Shown piece after piece: positions 41,691 to 52,708 of a stretch of 64,000 nucleotides of DNA; within the stretch, counting starts at the first letter, position 1; the number at the start of each line of letters is the position of its first letter. Below the pieces are notes generated by a model. It ran no database searches. It saw only the letters and a program-made list of their open reading frames with translations, and had not been told where the DNA came from. The stretch is from Hippopus hippopus. Lineage: Eukaryota; Mollusca; Bivalvia; Cardiida; Cardiidae. Where the stretch lies: positions 22,899,587 to 22,963,586 of the forward strand of contig OX328107.1 of assembly GCA_946811185.2 (NCBI GenBank). Reading direction: 5' to 3'. The position numbers and the translations under genes were made by a program.

Positions 41691-42353
41691 CAGCGAAAAA
41701 AAATCCAGCTCGTGTTGTTAAGTTGAAACATTATTCGGTTAGTATCCGAGTTTTGCTGAGGGCGTATTTCGTAAATCGCCAAGAGTCCCAGAAGATCGCA
41801 TAAGGTTTTCGGAATAGTAAGGTCTTAATATACATCGTCATGAAACCATATGCTATGTTTACAGAGGTTTGCGGTTCGATATTCCCTGGAGGTCGATTTA
41901 ACCACTCCAAAACAAAAGTCATCGGCACTACCTTTGTCGTTCTATTTTACAGCCACGAGGAAAAGTTAATGGTGTATTTACGTGACTCTCATCTTTATGT
42001 TGGTTATCATCACGGCGACTAGTCAAGTACTCATAATCTTTCTGGGTTCCACAAGTCACTGTTTTAGGCCTTTACAGTGCCTTGCCAAAGGACAGACGAG
42101 ATTAGCGCCGCAAGCGGCGATCAAATCCATAACTTTCGAACACAACGCCCCATCCACTTAGCAAGGATGAAGTAGAAAAACAGACAGAAAGTATGAAACA
42201 AATATACTTAGAGAAACTAAGTACATTTAAAAAAGACAGAGAGAGACAGAGAAAGGGTTTATATAACACTTGGCTCTTTTGGCACTATCACACATATCTA
42301 CAAATTTTCCGGCCCAGGTACAGGAGAAAACACAGTGTCAAATACGGGGCCGG
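41691..42353. other. Intergenic DNA, nothing recognised
   Basis: No element or exon found. Confidence 0.35.
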
Positions 42354-42548
42354 TGCATAGGTTACATGCCAGCTGATCATAGCTGAATGAATCGCACCAG
42401 GTAGCGTTTTATTGAGTAAAGGTTTATTTTGAAATTCAAAGTAACGGTTGTCGTTTTGAAAAGTAGTCCGGTTCTGTACCCAGAATGCCCAAACTAGATA
42501 GATGTGTATTTGGTGTATTTGTAGAATGCCATCTAGCGGGAGATAATG
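42354..42548. repeat. 190-bp dispersed repeat, copy 1
   Basis: From GGTGCATAGGTTACATGCCA to ATCTAGCGGGAGATAATG. It is almost identical to 46396..46587, apart from a GGTGTATTTG insertion here. Confidence 0.8.
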
Positions 42549-43249
42549 GGTATGATAACGTAATCCGCGTGTAGATTACTTCCGGTTTGGTTTCAGATTA
42601 GATTGGACTAAATGTTACTTAACACCATTCCTCCGCCATTCAAGAAATGGAGTCATTACCCACTAATTAAGTATTTTTCCTTAATTCTTCTTGTGTTCGA
42701 TTAACCTCGTAAATAATTGCAATATTTTGTTGTTGAAAATTGTCGGTAAATAATTTAAGAAATACATATGTTGCAGTAACTTTCAGGACCGGTGCTTCGA
42801 TTTGCTTTCCGCTGCGTAGGAAAATTTGACATCTCATTCGACCTTCGAATTCGCTAAATATCAAATATTCCAACGCAACTCGAAGTAAATATATATACAT
42901 ACATGCACTTGTACAAGTACTAAGTAATATTTTGTATTTACCCAGTGCAAATTGCAAATGTTCCAGAATTATAGTCAGCCCTTTTGACTTTAGTAGGTGT
43001 TGCGGATAGGTTAGATTTAGATCAGAAAGAACTTGCAGTACGATCTATAATCCGATATTTTGTAAGATACTGTGACTGAAGTTCTCTAATATGTGGCGCT
43101 CAGTGCCTTAAAGAAAGATGGTCAGACTTCTTCGTCAAAGGCACATTTTTCTATTTTGCAGCTAAGGTTTTCCATACACTCCATACAACTCTGGGGGTGT
43201 ATAACTTCAGTATATCTAGAGAAAGGAGTGGGTGGTATGAACTTAACGC
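42549..43249. other. Intergenic DNA, nothing recognised
   Basis: A 96-codon minus-strand frame (42667..42957) has no recognisable motif and I do not call it a gene. Confidence 0.35.
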
Positions 43250-44212
43250 TTAACCCAATTCTGAGTTTTAACTACCCCGAGAAAGAAAGCCTTTAAAAAC
43301 AGCTGATAACAGCACTGTCTCCTCTTTTCACAATGTTTTCCACCCTTTCAGAGACAAACCCAATCATTTGAGCCCTATTTTGTTTGTTGTCTGCATAGCT
43401 TTGAATTTGGACGACCCCAAAATTTTGTCGTCTTGTAAAGAGTTAAAACATAGAAAAATAAATAAATGAGTATTGCAATTGAATTTTTTGGCGAAAATTG
43501 AAATTTTTCCCCTAAAAATGTAAAAAGCAGTGCTTTTGGATAACCTGGTATTCTTTAAAGCAATTTGATAATTTCATATACAATCGCAAATATAGGTTAA
43601 ATAAGAAAGAGAAATCTATTACTATGAAAGAAATAAGAAAAGTAGCTCTAGGCGAATTTCATTCTCAGACGGACTGTTGCTCTCCGTATCATAATTTTCC
43701 TCCATGTTTTTCTAACTCTCTATTACACGACAGAATCTTAGACTGGTCGAAATCGAAAGCATTTGGAGACGACATTGAAAGTTTTTTAAACGATTGAAAT
43801 TTTGTCCAATTGAAAAGGTAGAAAAGATTGTTTGAAAAAGAAGAAAATACTGCTTATCGGTATTTTCTTCTTTTCCCACATAGTTCAGAAAGGCCTCTCT
43901 CTTTTAAGAGTCGTTATAACAGCAGTTTGTCGGTAAAGGGTAAAAGAAGTCGATTCGTATCAAATAATTTTTTCGTATCGCCAAATTAACCCTGTCTTAA
44001 ACGACAAATTTTAGGCTCTCCCAAATTCGAAACATCTGAAACTGACAAATTCAGATTCGTTGCTAATCAGCTTAAGTTCTATGACAGGATGGAAAACGTT
44101 GTGAGAATAGGAGAAAATGCTGGTTACCAGCATTTTCTCCTTTTCCCCACAATGTTTTCGAAAGTCTTCCTCTTAGGGGTCATTAAAACTCGGGATTGAA
44201 TAGTAAAGGGTT
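43250..44212. mobile_element. Three family A copies
   Basis: 43250..43446 (-, palindrome reduced), 43717..43943 (+, palindrome with matched changes AGAAG / CTTCT and ATAC / GTAT) and 43986..44212 (+, palindrome intact). Confidence 0.75.
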
Positions 44213-44281
44213 CATATCAATATTGTCACTGGCTTGTCCAATATTCTTGCCCATGTTTTATGAGACAAAAATTGGAACATT

Positions 44282-44500
44282 CTTACTCTACCACACGACA
44301 AAATTTTAGACTTTTCTAAACTGAAAGCATATGCAGACGACAAATCAAATATGAATAAAATGATTAATTTTGTCTCTAAATGGGTCAAAAACATGGTCTG
44401 TGGACAAGGAGAAAATGCTGTTAACTAATATTTTTTACCTTTTCCTAAAAAGATTTCTAGATAACTTTTGAAATACAAATTCCATCATTTAACCTACAGT
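44282..44500. mobile_element. Family A left-left chimera
   Basis: The left half is a normal + left arm (CACGACAAAATTTTAGACTT...). After the damaged palindrome the sequence is again a left arm, but reversed (CTTTTGAAATACAAATTCCA, then TCATTTAACC). Confidence 0.6.
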
Positions 44501-44706
44501 GTGGGGGCCTTGCATGAGTCAGTGGTAAAGCGTAGGAGTCAGTAACCTAGAGGCTACGGGTTTAAACTTCGCTTGAAGCACTGGGTTTTTCGTGGGGGTT
44601 TCCTTGGGCAAGACAATTCAGAGTCCCAACCTAGTACTGGGGAAACCATGTTAAGACAGAAATAATGTTTAAAGCGACGTAAAATACCATTCAGTCAATC
44701 ATTGAC
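44500..44706 (+). mobile_element. tRNA-derived SINE, forward
   Basis: GCATGAGTCAGTGGTAAAGC (A box), CTACGGGTTTAAACTTCGC (B-box region), CTTGGGCAAGACAATTCAGA, then GACGTAAAATACCATTCAGT. Same family as 38604. Confidence 0.8.
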
Positions 44707-44907
44707 CTACATTTTTTGTTTTACTCTACAATGATACTTTCTCTGCTGCAGAATTTGTACTTGTTTCAGAGGTTTATGTATCTTCACGCCTTCAAAAGAT
44801 TAATTTACGTATTTACCACCCTGCAATTTTCCGAGCGCGGGAAAACTTAGTAAATAAGTCGTTAATGTCTCCCCTAGATGGCAGTAGTAGTCACCGGAAA
44901 TTGTTTG

Positions 44908-45366
44908 ACACTTTACCAGACGACAAAATTTTAGCTTTTCCAAATTGAAAACATTTGCAGACAACAACTAAAATGTGACCAGAATGACAGAAATCAACTT
45001 CAAAAGGACAGGAAGTTTTGTACAAAAGGGGGGGAAAAGCAAATGTTGGTAGCTAGCATTTTCTCCTTTTCCTACAATGTTTTCGAAACAATTCACCTTA
45101 TACCTTCATACTACACAATCCCGACTTTAGACGACCCTGAGGAAGAAGGCTTTTTAAAACATTGTGGGAAAAGGAGAAAATGCTGGTTACCAACATTTTC
45201 TCCTTTTCCCCAATGTTTTCTACTCTATCAAAGAACAAATTTTGTCATTGGGGCCACCTTGCATTTGTTGTCTGCGAATGCTTTCAATTTGGACCAGTCA
45301 AAAATTTTGTCGTTTGGTAAAGATTTCAGGGTCGTGAAATCAGGAGATTGTTTGGTAAAAGGTTAA
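44908..45366. mobile_element. Two family A copies and an end fragment
   Basis: 44908..45088 (+, left arm plus palindrome), 45096..45326 (-, near full length) and 45326..45366 (+, right end only). Confidence 0.75.
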
Positions 45367-45611
45367 GCTCGCAGACATCGCTTGAAGGTGACGGTAACGC
45401 CACCTACACGTGGTTACACACATTATGAATATTACATGTATATAATTTTCATTGTTTTGTTTCAACGAATAATTTAAAAACAACTGTTAGATATAACTTA
45501 CTCATTGCCAGACATTACTAGACTGAAAGAATGACCGACATGCACCGAAAGGGAGAGTCTCAGTAGCAACCCTAATAAAAGATAGGACCTTTTTTGTTGG
45601 GGAGGGGGAAG

Positions 45612-45735
45612 ATTCCTACATGGCTCAGTGGTAAAGTGTAGGACTCCCAAACTGGAGGCCCCGGATCCGAGCCTACTACCGTTACACAGTCCTATACGAG
45701 TATACAGTCCTAAATCTAATACCAGCAGAAAACCG
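45612..45735 (+). mobile_element. SINE head fragment, forward
   Basis: ATTCCTACATGGCTCAGTGG then AAAGTGTAGGACTCC, and CCCCGGATCCGAGCC. Truncated after about 120 bp. Confidence 0.6.
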
Positions 45736-45761
45736 CGTCGGATTGATGGATCAAATTACTA

Positions 45762-45950
45762 CTCCTTTACCCTATACCATACTATCCCGAGTTTTAACCA
45801 CCCTGAAGGAGAAAGCTTTTGAAAACATTATGGGAAAAGGAGAAAATGCTGGTTACCAGCATTTTCTCCTTTTCTCACAATGTTTTTACATTGTAAATTA
45901 GATGTCCCATCATTTGACACGCATTCAAGTTGCTGCCTCCAAATGCTTTC
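45762..45950 (-). mobile_element. Family A element
   Basis: TTACCCTATACCATACTATC at the left. Palindrome intact. The right end stops at AAATGCTTTCC. Confidence 0.72.
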
Positions 45951-46395
45951 CAGTACTTTTTATTTCCGTTAGTGGCACTCTTCAAGTTAAAGGCGCGTTT
46001 AGACCTGCCACTGGGACCACGCATGAACAAAAATCATGGGCATCATAAATGAAGTACAATCAAACGCAACCATCTGTACTAAATGGAGGAACATTTCATT
46101 GTGATGCAGTGTCTTATAAGTGTATTTAGGCCTTCATTTCTCAGTTTCTTTTCCCGTTATGGGTTAGTTAACTATTTGGCTACGTTACGGGCACCGTGTA
46201 GGTTCCGATAATATCGCACTGTCTCGCGAGACTTGTTCCTTTCCTTACCATATACACGTTGTCTGCGCATGTCATATTCTTCGAAGATTCGACCTGTCTG
46301 CTATGACACATCACCCATCCCCGAATTCTTGGGAAAAGTTGGGCTTATACAGAAGCTATTACCCAAGGCTGTAGGGGATGTTTTAATAAATGGTC

Positions 46396-46587
46396 GATGC
46401 ATAGGTTACATGCTAGCTGATCATAGCTGAATGAATCGCACCAGGTAGCGTTTTATTGAGTAAACGTTTATTTCATTTTGAAATTCAAAGTAACGGTTGT
46501 CGTTTCAAAAGTAGTCCGGTTCTGTACCCAGAATGCCCAAATTAGATAGATGTGTATTTATAGAATGCCATCTAGCGGGAGATAATG
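46396..46587. repeat. 190-bp dispersed repeat, copy 2
   Basis: Direct-orientation partner of 42354..42548, 4.04 kb away. It carries a TTTCA insertion (GTTTATTTCATTTTGAAATT). Confidence 0.8.
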
Positions 46588-46644
46588 ACCATATACACAC
46601 AAGAATGATCAAAGAGAGATAACTCTATTGGAATGGCGATATGC

Positions 46645-46935
46645 ACTGGTAAAAAGAGGGCTTATCACATCTCCGTGATGCATTATACCAAGCAAGTCAT
46701 CAGGTAATTATGGATCCGTAAAACCCATTTTGTCCAACAACCGAATGAATCCTGAGGTAGAATGGTCTATTTAGATGCAGAGAATTTAACAATGGCAAAA
46801 AGTTTCGGCTCAGGTTAGACTGCGCGGACTGCGCAGGCTGACCTGAGTCGATACTTTTTGCAGATTTATTAAGCCCCCTTTTCACAGAGCATGGCTCAAG
46901 TATTTGGAACAGTCTAAAATTTTGTTGCATGGGAA
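46645..46935. mobile_element. Family C element and a family A end
   Basis: TGGTAAAAAGAGGGCTTATC to CCTTTTCACAGAGCATGGCT, core CAGGTTAGACTGCGCGG / TGCGCAGGCTGACCTGA. A family A end (GTCTAAAATTTTGTTGCATG) follows. Confidence 0.7.
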
Positions 46936-47044
46936 GAGTTAACGATTAACTGGTATACAGGTTCCCAGCTGGTCCGAACAAAAATAAATAATTTCATTAA
47001 TTACGAAGGACCCATAGTCGTGGTCATCAAATATTCATCGACTG

Positions 47045-47570
47045 AGTCGAATTTTGATGAATTACATGTCCATCGGTTCGTGTGGCTGTTTCAAACCTTG
47101 GCCTTGCTCCCGTAAACTTGAAATTGAAACCGGACGTTTTAATGATACACATAGAGATAATAGACATTGCAAAGTTTGTTCTTCAAATGCTGTTGAAGAT
47201 GAATATCACTTTTTTGCTTTGTTGTCCAAAATACGAGCATTTAAGACGAAAAAAACATTGAATATATATCAAGGCCGAATACTAATTATTTCATTAAATT
47301 AATGTCCTCTTCAAGAACGAAAACTTTGTTTTCCATTTGCAAATATCTTTCAGAAAGTTATCTACTCGTAACGAAGTCATACAAACTATTGCTACTCCTT
47401 AAATCAATTTCTATAGTAGTCTTTAAGAACTTTGTATCTTTTATATGTGTTCATTACGTTGCTTATGCATTTGTATATGTTTGTCTTTGCCATATTCTGT
47501 CGTTTTGTAAATGGCCATAGAGAGTTTTTCGTCGATGAAAGCCAATAAAGAATTGATTGATTGATTGTTA
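47045..47570 (+). pseudogene. Non-LTR retrotransposon (LINE) 3' end with ATTG-repeat tail
   Basis: The translated pieces KLEIETGRFNDTHRDNRHCK then VCSSNAVEDEYHF form the Cys-rich C-terminal box found after the reverse transcriptase of many invertebrate LINEs. A frameshift near 47270 moves the reading to PNTNYFIKLMSSSRTKTLFS, then ICKYLSESYL. A short 3' UTR ends CCAATAAAGAATTGATTGAT, the simple-repeat tail typical of CR1/L2-like LINEs. The polymerase part is missing (5' truncation). Confidence 0.75.
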
Positions 47571-47715
47571 ATCAATCAGATAGAATTTAGTTTTACGAGG
47601 TGCCAAGCAATTGCTCTGTCTTCCATAAAAGTTTGAAAAAAAAAAGTTCAATAGGGGACAAATTCTTTCTATTTGAAACTTTTCCTCAGTTGTGTCAGGT
47701 TTTCTTGTTATTTGT

Positions 47716-47950
47716 ACCTCTTTACCAGACGACAAAACTTTAGGCTTGTCCATTTTGACAGCGTATGCAGACGACATATCTCAATGTGACTCAGTTCATG
47801 GAATTTATCTATAATAAGATTAAAACAATATGGGAAAAAGGAAATATGCCGAAAACTTTCATTTTCTCCTTTTCCAACAAAGTTTGCCACCATTTTAATG
47901 ACAAATTCCATCATTTGGATCATATTTGATTTGTCGTCTGCAATTGCTGT
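47716..47950. mobile_element. Family A left-left chimera
   Basis: The left arm CTCTTTACCAGACGACAAAA...GCAGACGAC is followed by palindrome remnants, and then by a reversed left arm (GACAAATTCCATCATTTGGA, TTTGTCGTCTGCAATTGCTG). No right end is present. Confidence 0.72.
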
Positions 47951-48285
47951 AACTCTTTACCAAACAGTCCCATGTTTTAACGACCCTGAAGAGGAAGCCT
48001 TTGGAAAACATTGTGTGAAAAGGAGAAAATGCCATTGTATTCCTGTTAGTAACAGTATATACCTCACCACTATAACTGTAAAGAAAAATCACAAGATCAG
48101 TACCAGCATTTTCTCCTTTTTTCCACAATGCTTTTCTATCCGATCAAAGACAAAACTTACCACTATAGCAAGAGTTAATTTATCACTGCATCATTTCAAT
48201 CAAGGCCAATACAAAATTTTGTCGTTTGGTAAAGAGTTAAATTTGGTCAAGTCTAAAATTTCGTAGATTTGAAAAGAGTTAAGCT
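47949..48285 (-). mobile_element. Family A element with about 70 bp inserted in the palindrome centre
   Basis: CTCTTTACCAAACAGTCCCA to TTTGGTAAAGAGTTAA (48240). The arms GGAGAAAATGC and GTACCAGCATTTTCTCC are separated by unrelated sequence (about 48032..48101). A further end fragment follows to 48285. Confidence 0.72.
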
Positions 48286-48330
48286 TTGCTGAAAAAAAAA
48301 CAACCAAATATCCACTACATCTATTTCTGA

Positions 48331-48362
48331 AACCCCCCCCCCCCCCACACACACACACACTC
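48331..48362. repeat. Simple repeat: C-tract then (CA)n
   Basis: A run of about 15 C is followed by a (CA)7 microsatellite. Confidence 0.9.
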
Positions 48363-48876
48363 AGTGTTTGGACTAAACATAGACGAAAACTAAGAGCAAA
48401 ATAAAAAATGAAACAAAATTACATATAGACGCAATACATAATGCAAAAATGGCGTCAACAACAATGATGTCTGCATTTTGATCTTCAATAAATTTACCCC
48501 CCAACATCAAATTACGGTGGCGACGGGCAAATTTCTGTCTTTGAAATAACCGCTCCATGTTTATTACCCGCATATGATCTGTGATGAAATTATGAAAGTT
48601 CATGCGTCTGTACGTGATAAGAATCTAGACAAAGCGTGAATCGTCCTTTCGCGCAATTTGAAACTCATTAGAACAGCATTTTCGCCGGCCTTAATTATCG
48701 ACAATAAGCCCCCAATTACCCTAGCATGAATTTCATCCAATTTTCTCTTTGCTTATAACCATAGCTAATTGCTTCTTTTCCTTCATAGTTTACTGCAATG
48801 TGAAATGAAAATTCATGATTGGAAACATTGCAGCGTTTTCCCTTGTAATGGAACTATTTTTTTTTAGCCATTGGCT
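48363..48876. other. Intergenic DNA, nothing recognised
   Basis: No element or exon identified. Confidence 0.35.
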
Positions 48877-49101
48877 CAATTCTTTATCACATACCATTAT
48901 TTTAGACTTCTCCAAATTGAAAGCATTTGCAGACCACAAATTATATGTGACTCAAATGCTAAGATTCGTTCTGGACGTTTAGTAAACATTGTTGGAAAGG
49001 GAGAAAATACTTTTACCAGCATTTTCTCATTTTCCAGCAATGTTTTCAAATGTCTAACTTTCAAGGACGTCAAAACTGGGGCCTGTGTGATAATGGGTTA
49101 A
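48877..49101 (+). mobile_element. Family A element
   Basis: CAATTCTTTATCACATACCA to CTGTGTGATAATGGGTTAA. The palindrome loop is shortened (AAATACTTTTACCAGCAT). Confidence 0.72.
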
Positions 49102-49457
49102 TTCATATGATATGTATGAAATTAAACGTAAGATCGCTCCCTTTTGACCGCATAACTGCTGATGAAATTGATTGAAAATTTCCAACGAATTGTGAGAAAA
49201 ATCCAAACAGTGCTATTTCAAAGTTCTTTTCTCCGAAAAAAAGGAAAAACACTATTACGAATAGTAGAAATCCAAACTCAAACTATAAGTTTTTTGCCGT
49301 CTGGTCATGTTTTATATTGTCTACAAAATCGTACGTTAAAGCTTCATATTTTTTTGTTAGTCATAGAGCTCTCCTTCCAACATCCTTTGTATGATAATAA
49401 ATAGAATATCCGCCCGTTGGAAGAAATCAAATGATTACATACTGTATAGACCGTGGG
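49102..49457. other. Intergenic DNA with a family B-like trace
   Basis: CAGTGCTATTTCAAAGTTCT and CTCCGAAAAAAAGG resemble the arm of family B. The core palindrome is absent. Confidence 0.4.
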
Positions 49458-49683
49458 TTAACACTCTATTATGCAATAAAAATTTAGATTTGTCCAAATC
49501 GAAGACATTTGCAGACGACTGTTTTGATAAGATTTAAAAGATTCGACCAGTCTTTGAGATATTCGAAAACATTGTGGAAAAAGAAGAAAATGCTGGTTAC
49601 CAGCATTTTCTTCTTTTTTCCACAATGTTTTCAAAAGCCTTTTTTTTTTTTGTCCTAGGGTCGGAATTGAGTAGTAAAGGGTA
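49458..49683 (+). mobile_element. Family A element with the longest near-perfect palindrome
   Basis: TTAACACTCTATTATGCAAT to GAGTAGTAAAGGGTAA. The arms GTGGAAAAAGAAGAAAATGC and GCATTTTCTTCTTTTTTCCA mirror each other with copy-specific changes and differ by one A/T in run length. Confidence 0.8.
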
Positions 49684-49914
49684 ATTTATAGTATAAAAAT
49701 AAAAAAGGCGCCAAATCAACATTACATATATGGACCTATTGCAGTATATACTAAATTTAGGCGCCCCATATCCATATTTTACTGTACATAATGGTATGTA
49801 CAATGCATTGTGCTGTAATGAGTAAATATACACGCATAAGTATAATTACATTGCGTTCACAAGCTATAGTATAACGGCGATAGATTGTCACATGGTAAAG
49901 GTTAAACCAAATAA

Positions 49915-50555
49915 GGCATGCTCTGGCAAAGGAGGGGCTAAATGCATCTCAACGATGCACTGTACCAAACCAGCCATAGTAAAGTGTATGTATGCATATA
50001 TGCTATGTTATTGTTTGTATGTAAAGATGAACTGCTATGTAGTTCAAGTTTAGTTTAGTTTAAACATATTTATTTTACATCGATTGAGAAACAAGTTCTT
50101 ACAACTTATACTAATCTCTCTCGATTCTGCTTCCTGGGAACTACACCAGTACTCGCGCCGAATGTGTGGGCCAATGAAAAATCCCAAAGTTGACACCCGC
50201 TCCCGGGTATCGAACTCAGGACCTTTTGGTTACGAGGCCGAAGCAAGTTGAAGCAATAAATGTTCTATTCTATTCTCTTCTATAATTATGGAATCATAAA
50301 ACCCATTTCGTTTCACAACTGACTGAATCTGGAGGTAGAGTGGTCCTGGGGCAAGCAGAAAATTGACCCATAGCAAAAAGTTTCTTCCCAGGTCAGCCTG
50401 CGCGGACTGGTAACCAGCATTTTCTCCTTTTCCCACAATGTTTCCAACCATTTCTAAGAAAAAAAAAATCAACGTTTTGGCTACAGTCTATTTGTCGTCT
50501 GCAAATACTTTCAGTTTGGTCAAATCTAAATATTTGTCGCTTGGTAAATAATTAA
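49915..50555. mobile_element. Family C element broken by a SINE and fused to a family A half
   Basis: The family C start GCATGCTCTGGCAAAGGAGG (49917) and end part CAGGTCAGCCTGCGCGGACT (50391) flank a reverse second-family SINE (50050..50245, with TCCCGGGTATCGAACTCAGG). The family C core then runs directly into a family A right half (50408..50555). Confidence 0.68.
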
Positions 50556-50619
50556 AGGGGTTCATCTTACAGGTGCCTGACATGCAAGGTATCATACAAC
50601 ACCCTATATAGATATAATA

Positions 50620-51430
50620 AAGACATGTATATAGGGGTTGTAACAGAAAAATGTGTCAAACACCTGTGGTTCATCTAGGACCAAAAGGTAGGCAAATCGA
50701 TGTAGATGACGTGCTGCGGCATATTGCAGCCTTTTTGAATACCGATAGTGCACGTGGCTTACAGAGCAGGAAGAACGTTGGGCTGTAGAGTGTTGTCCCT
50801 GGAGCCTGTCACTGTAGCCTACGCCTATTAGAGTTCCATAAACTTGGTAGCGAGGGTTTCTTCTGTCCTCCCATGCGCTGTCCCACACCATGATAGAACC
50901 CTCACCCTTATTGTCATGCCCCTTGTTGGTGAGGTGTCATGTAAACACGGCTTTGACCATTGCAAAATGACCTTGTAAACCTGGATTCGTATTCATCAAC
51001 GATTCTTAATTTCAATCTAGGTCTAATTCTAAATTTGAGAAAATAACATACATTCTGATTTGCTAAACCATTTGGTTTAGCAAATCAGAAGTTGTGTTAC
51101 TTTCAAATTTAGAACAAAATTCTTGAGAATAAGACAACGAGCACGAATGGTTGGTGAATACGGGCACAGGACTCATAGAATGAGTCCAGGCAACATGAGC
51201 TGTTGTCGATGCTTGACGTGTCACATGATTGGACATCATGGCAGGACAGATCGTACAGGCGGCTGAGTTGTTGGCGTCGGTATCTGCATCCAGCAGCCAC
51301 CTGAAATTGTTTATTGTGGTTGATCTCTCTCAAACGATCGTTGACCAAACGATCTGTCATGCCATCCACATGCTGGTGGATCAAGGGCGCCCAGGCTGTT
51401 TCCGTTTGGTAGTTCCGGTTTCGTTATAAC
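50620..51430 (-). pseudogene. Probable decayed Tc1-like transposase, split by a family D element
   Basis: On the minus strand MTDRLVNDRLREINHNKQFQ then VAAG (about 51357..51290) resembles the DR..R..HLR.RF..A N-terminus of a Tc1-like transposase. After a family D element (50985..51170), GSIMVWDSAWEDRR then YGTLIGVGYSDRL (about 50900..50800) resembles the GSVMVWG-I...GTL-VRYRD core. The catalytic residues cannot be located. The similarity is by eye and the copy is plainly inactive. Confidence 0.42.
50985..51170. mobile_element. Family D palindromic element
   Basis: GATTCGTATTCATCAACGAT / GAATGGTTGGTGAATACGGG ends. The core TTTGCTAAACCATTTGGTTT then AGCAAATCAGAAG is a near-perfect palindrome. 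Confidence 0.78.
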
Positions 51431-51586
51431 AATCCCACAGTCTCTAAACACTAAAGGAGATATTGCACTTTTTCAGCCGTAAGAATTGGCCAACAGACGA
51501 TGCAAGATCAGACTGCACGAACTTTGCATACAAAAGAGTAACATGTATACATTCATACGAATAAATTATAATCTCTGATGAAGATT

Positions 51587-51802
51587 TTAACCCCTTTCCA
51601 TACAATCCCGAGTTTTAACGACCCTGTGGAAGAAGCCTTTTGAAAACATAATAGGAAATGGAGAAAATGCTGGTAACCAGCATTTTCTCCTTTTTCCATT
51701 GTTTTCTAACCTGTCAAAGACTAGTTCCATTATTTGCATCACATTTGAATTGTCGTCTGCAAATGCTTTGAATTTGGACTAGTCTGAATTTTTGTCGTTT
51801 GG
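51587..51802 (-). mobile_element. Family A element
   Basis: TTAACCCCTTTCCATACAAT to TTTTGTCGTTTGGC. The last bases (TAAAGAGTTAA) are missing. Confidence 0.75.
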
Positions 51803-52111
51803 CTCTGCGTATCTATTTCAGCCCTTAACGAACAAAAATTTAAACTTGAATGAAAATACGTACATTTTACTCGTGTGCTGTGTCAATTAAAAAAAAGTAT
51901 ATTGAAAATTTAATAGCAAAGGAAAATTCGACATACATTAAATAATTGGATAAGAAAATTAATAATAATAATAAGTAGGACTCGTTAAGGCGAACATAAG
52001 AGATATCATGTAATGTGCTGATAAGAAAAAAAAATGATAACCGCCAAAAACCAATATACATTTAACGCGCACGCCGGATCAGCGAAAAGTCTCTTTCATG
52101 GCGTTCCTGAA

Positions 52112-52195
52112 TGACGCAATACAGCACGTGACCTTTGACTCCGGAGTCCTGACCTGTATCATTAATAATTACGGAAGTGAGATGGGAATATAAAA
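52112..52195 (+). promoter_or_regulatory. TATA promoter with E-box and DR1-like element
   Basis: TATAAAA lies at 52189-52195. Upstream are TGACGCAA (52112-52119), the E-box CACGTG (52125-52130) and, overlapping it, TGACCTTTGACT (52130-52141), which is close to the DR1 site bound by HNF4/RXR-type nuclear receptors. Transcription would start near 52220. A possible 5' UTR acceptor (TTCTTTGCAG) lies at 52505-52514. Confidence 0.5.
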
Positions 52196-52708
52196 CCTTG
52201 CGCTAGCTTATCGACTCTTTGGCAACTTGTTAAAGCGTACTCAAGAGCTCTTCAGATCTTCATTACTATATTGATCAAAGACGATAAAATACTCATTTTC
52301 TGATTCGATTCATTCCGAAAGACAAAAAATACTTATTGATAGAAAAAAAGAGGGAAAACAGACTACCGTCTCGACAGCTGTTAATTTTATTTTCTCATTT
52401 GGACTTCAAAATGATTGTCTTTTTCAGGAAGAAAATATTCCTTTAGATATAATTCATCACATTTTTAAACATTTAATACTGTTTTGTGATTGATTTTTTT
52501 GTAATTCTTTGCAGTAAAAGTGTACGCACCGCAGTTTTGTAGAGTAACGATTGCGCCTATCGTGAAAATAAAATAAATAACTAATCATTTGTGTTGACGT
52601 TTGCGGACAAAACTTGCCAGGGGACAATATAGAAATTTTGAAAAAGACTTTGAAAAAGAAAACAACAAACGTATCAAAACCAGCAGCAACAAATCAAATC
52701 CAGAAACA

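Noticed and set aside
42667..42957. 96-codon minus-strand open frame
   Set aside because: No motif, no repeat homology, no splice context; composition fits chance in AT-rich DNA.
52601..52708. N-terminal extension of the secreted-protein exon
   Set aside because: The open frame upstream of 52709 has no ATG, and the hydrophobic signal peptide starts right after the first ATG.
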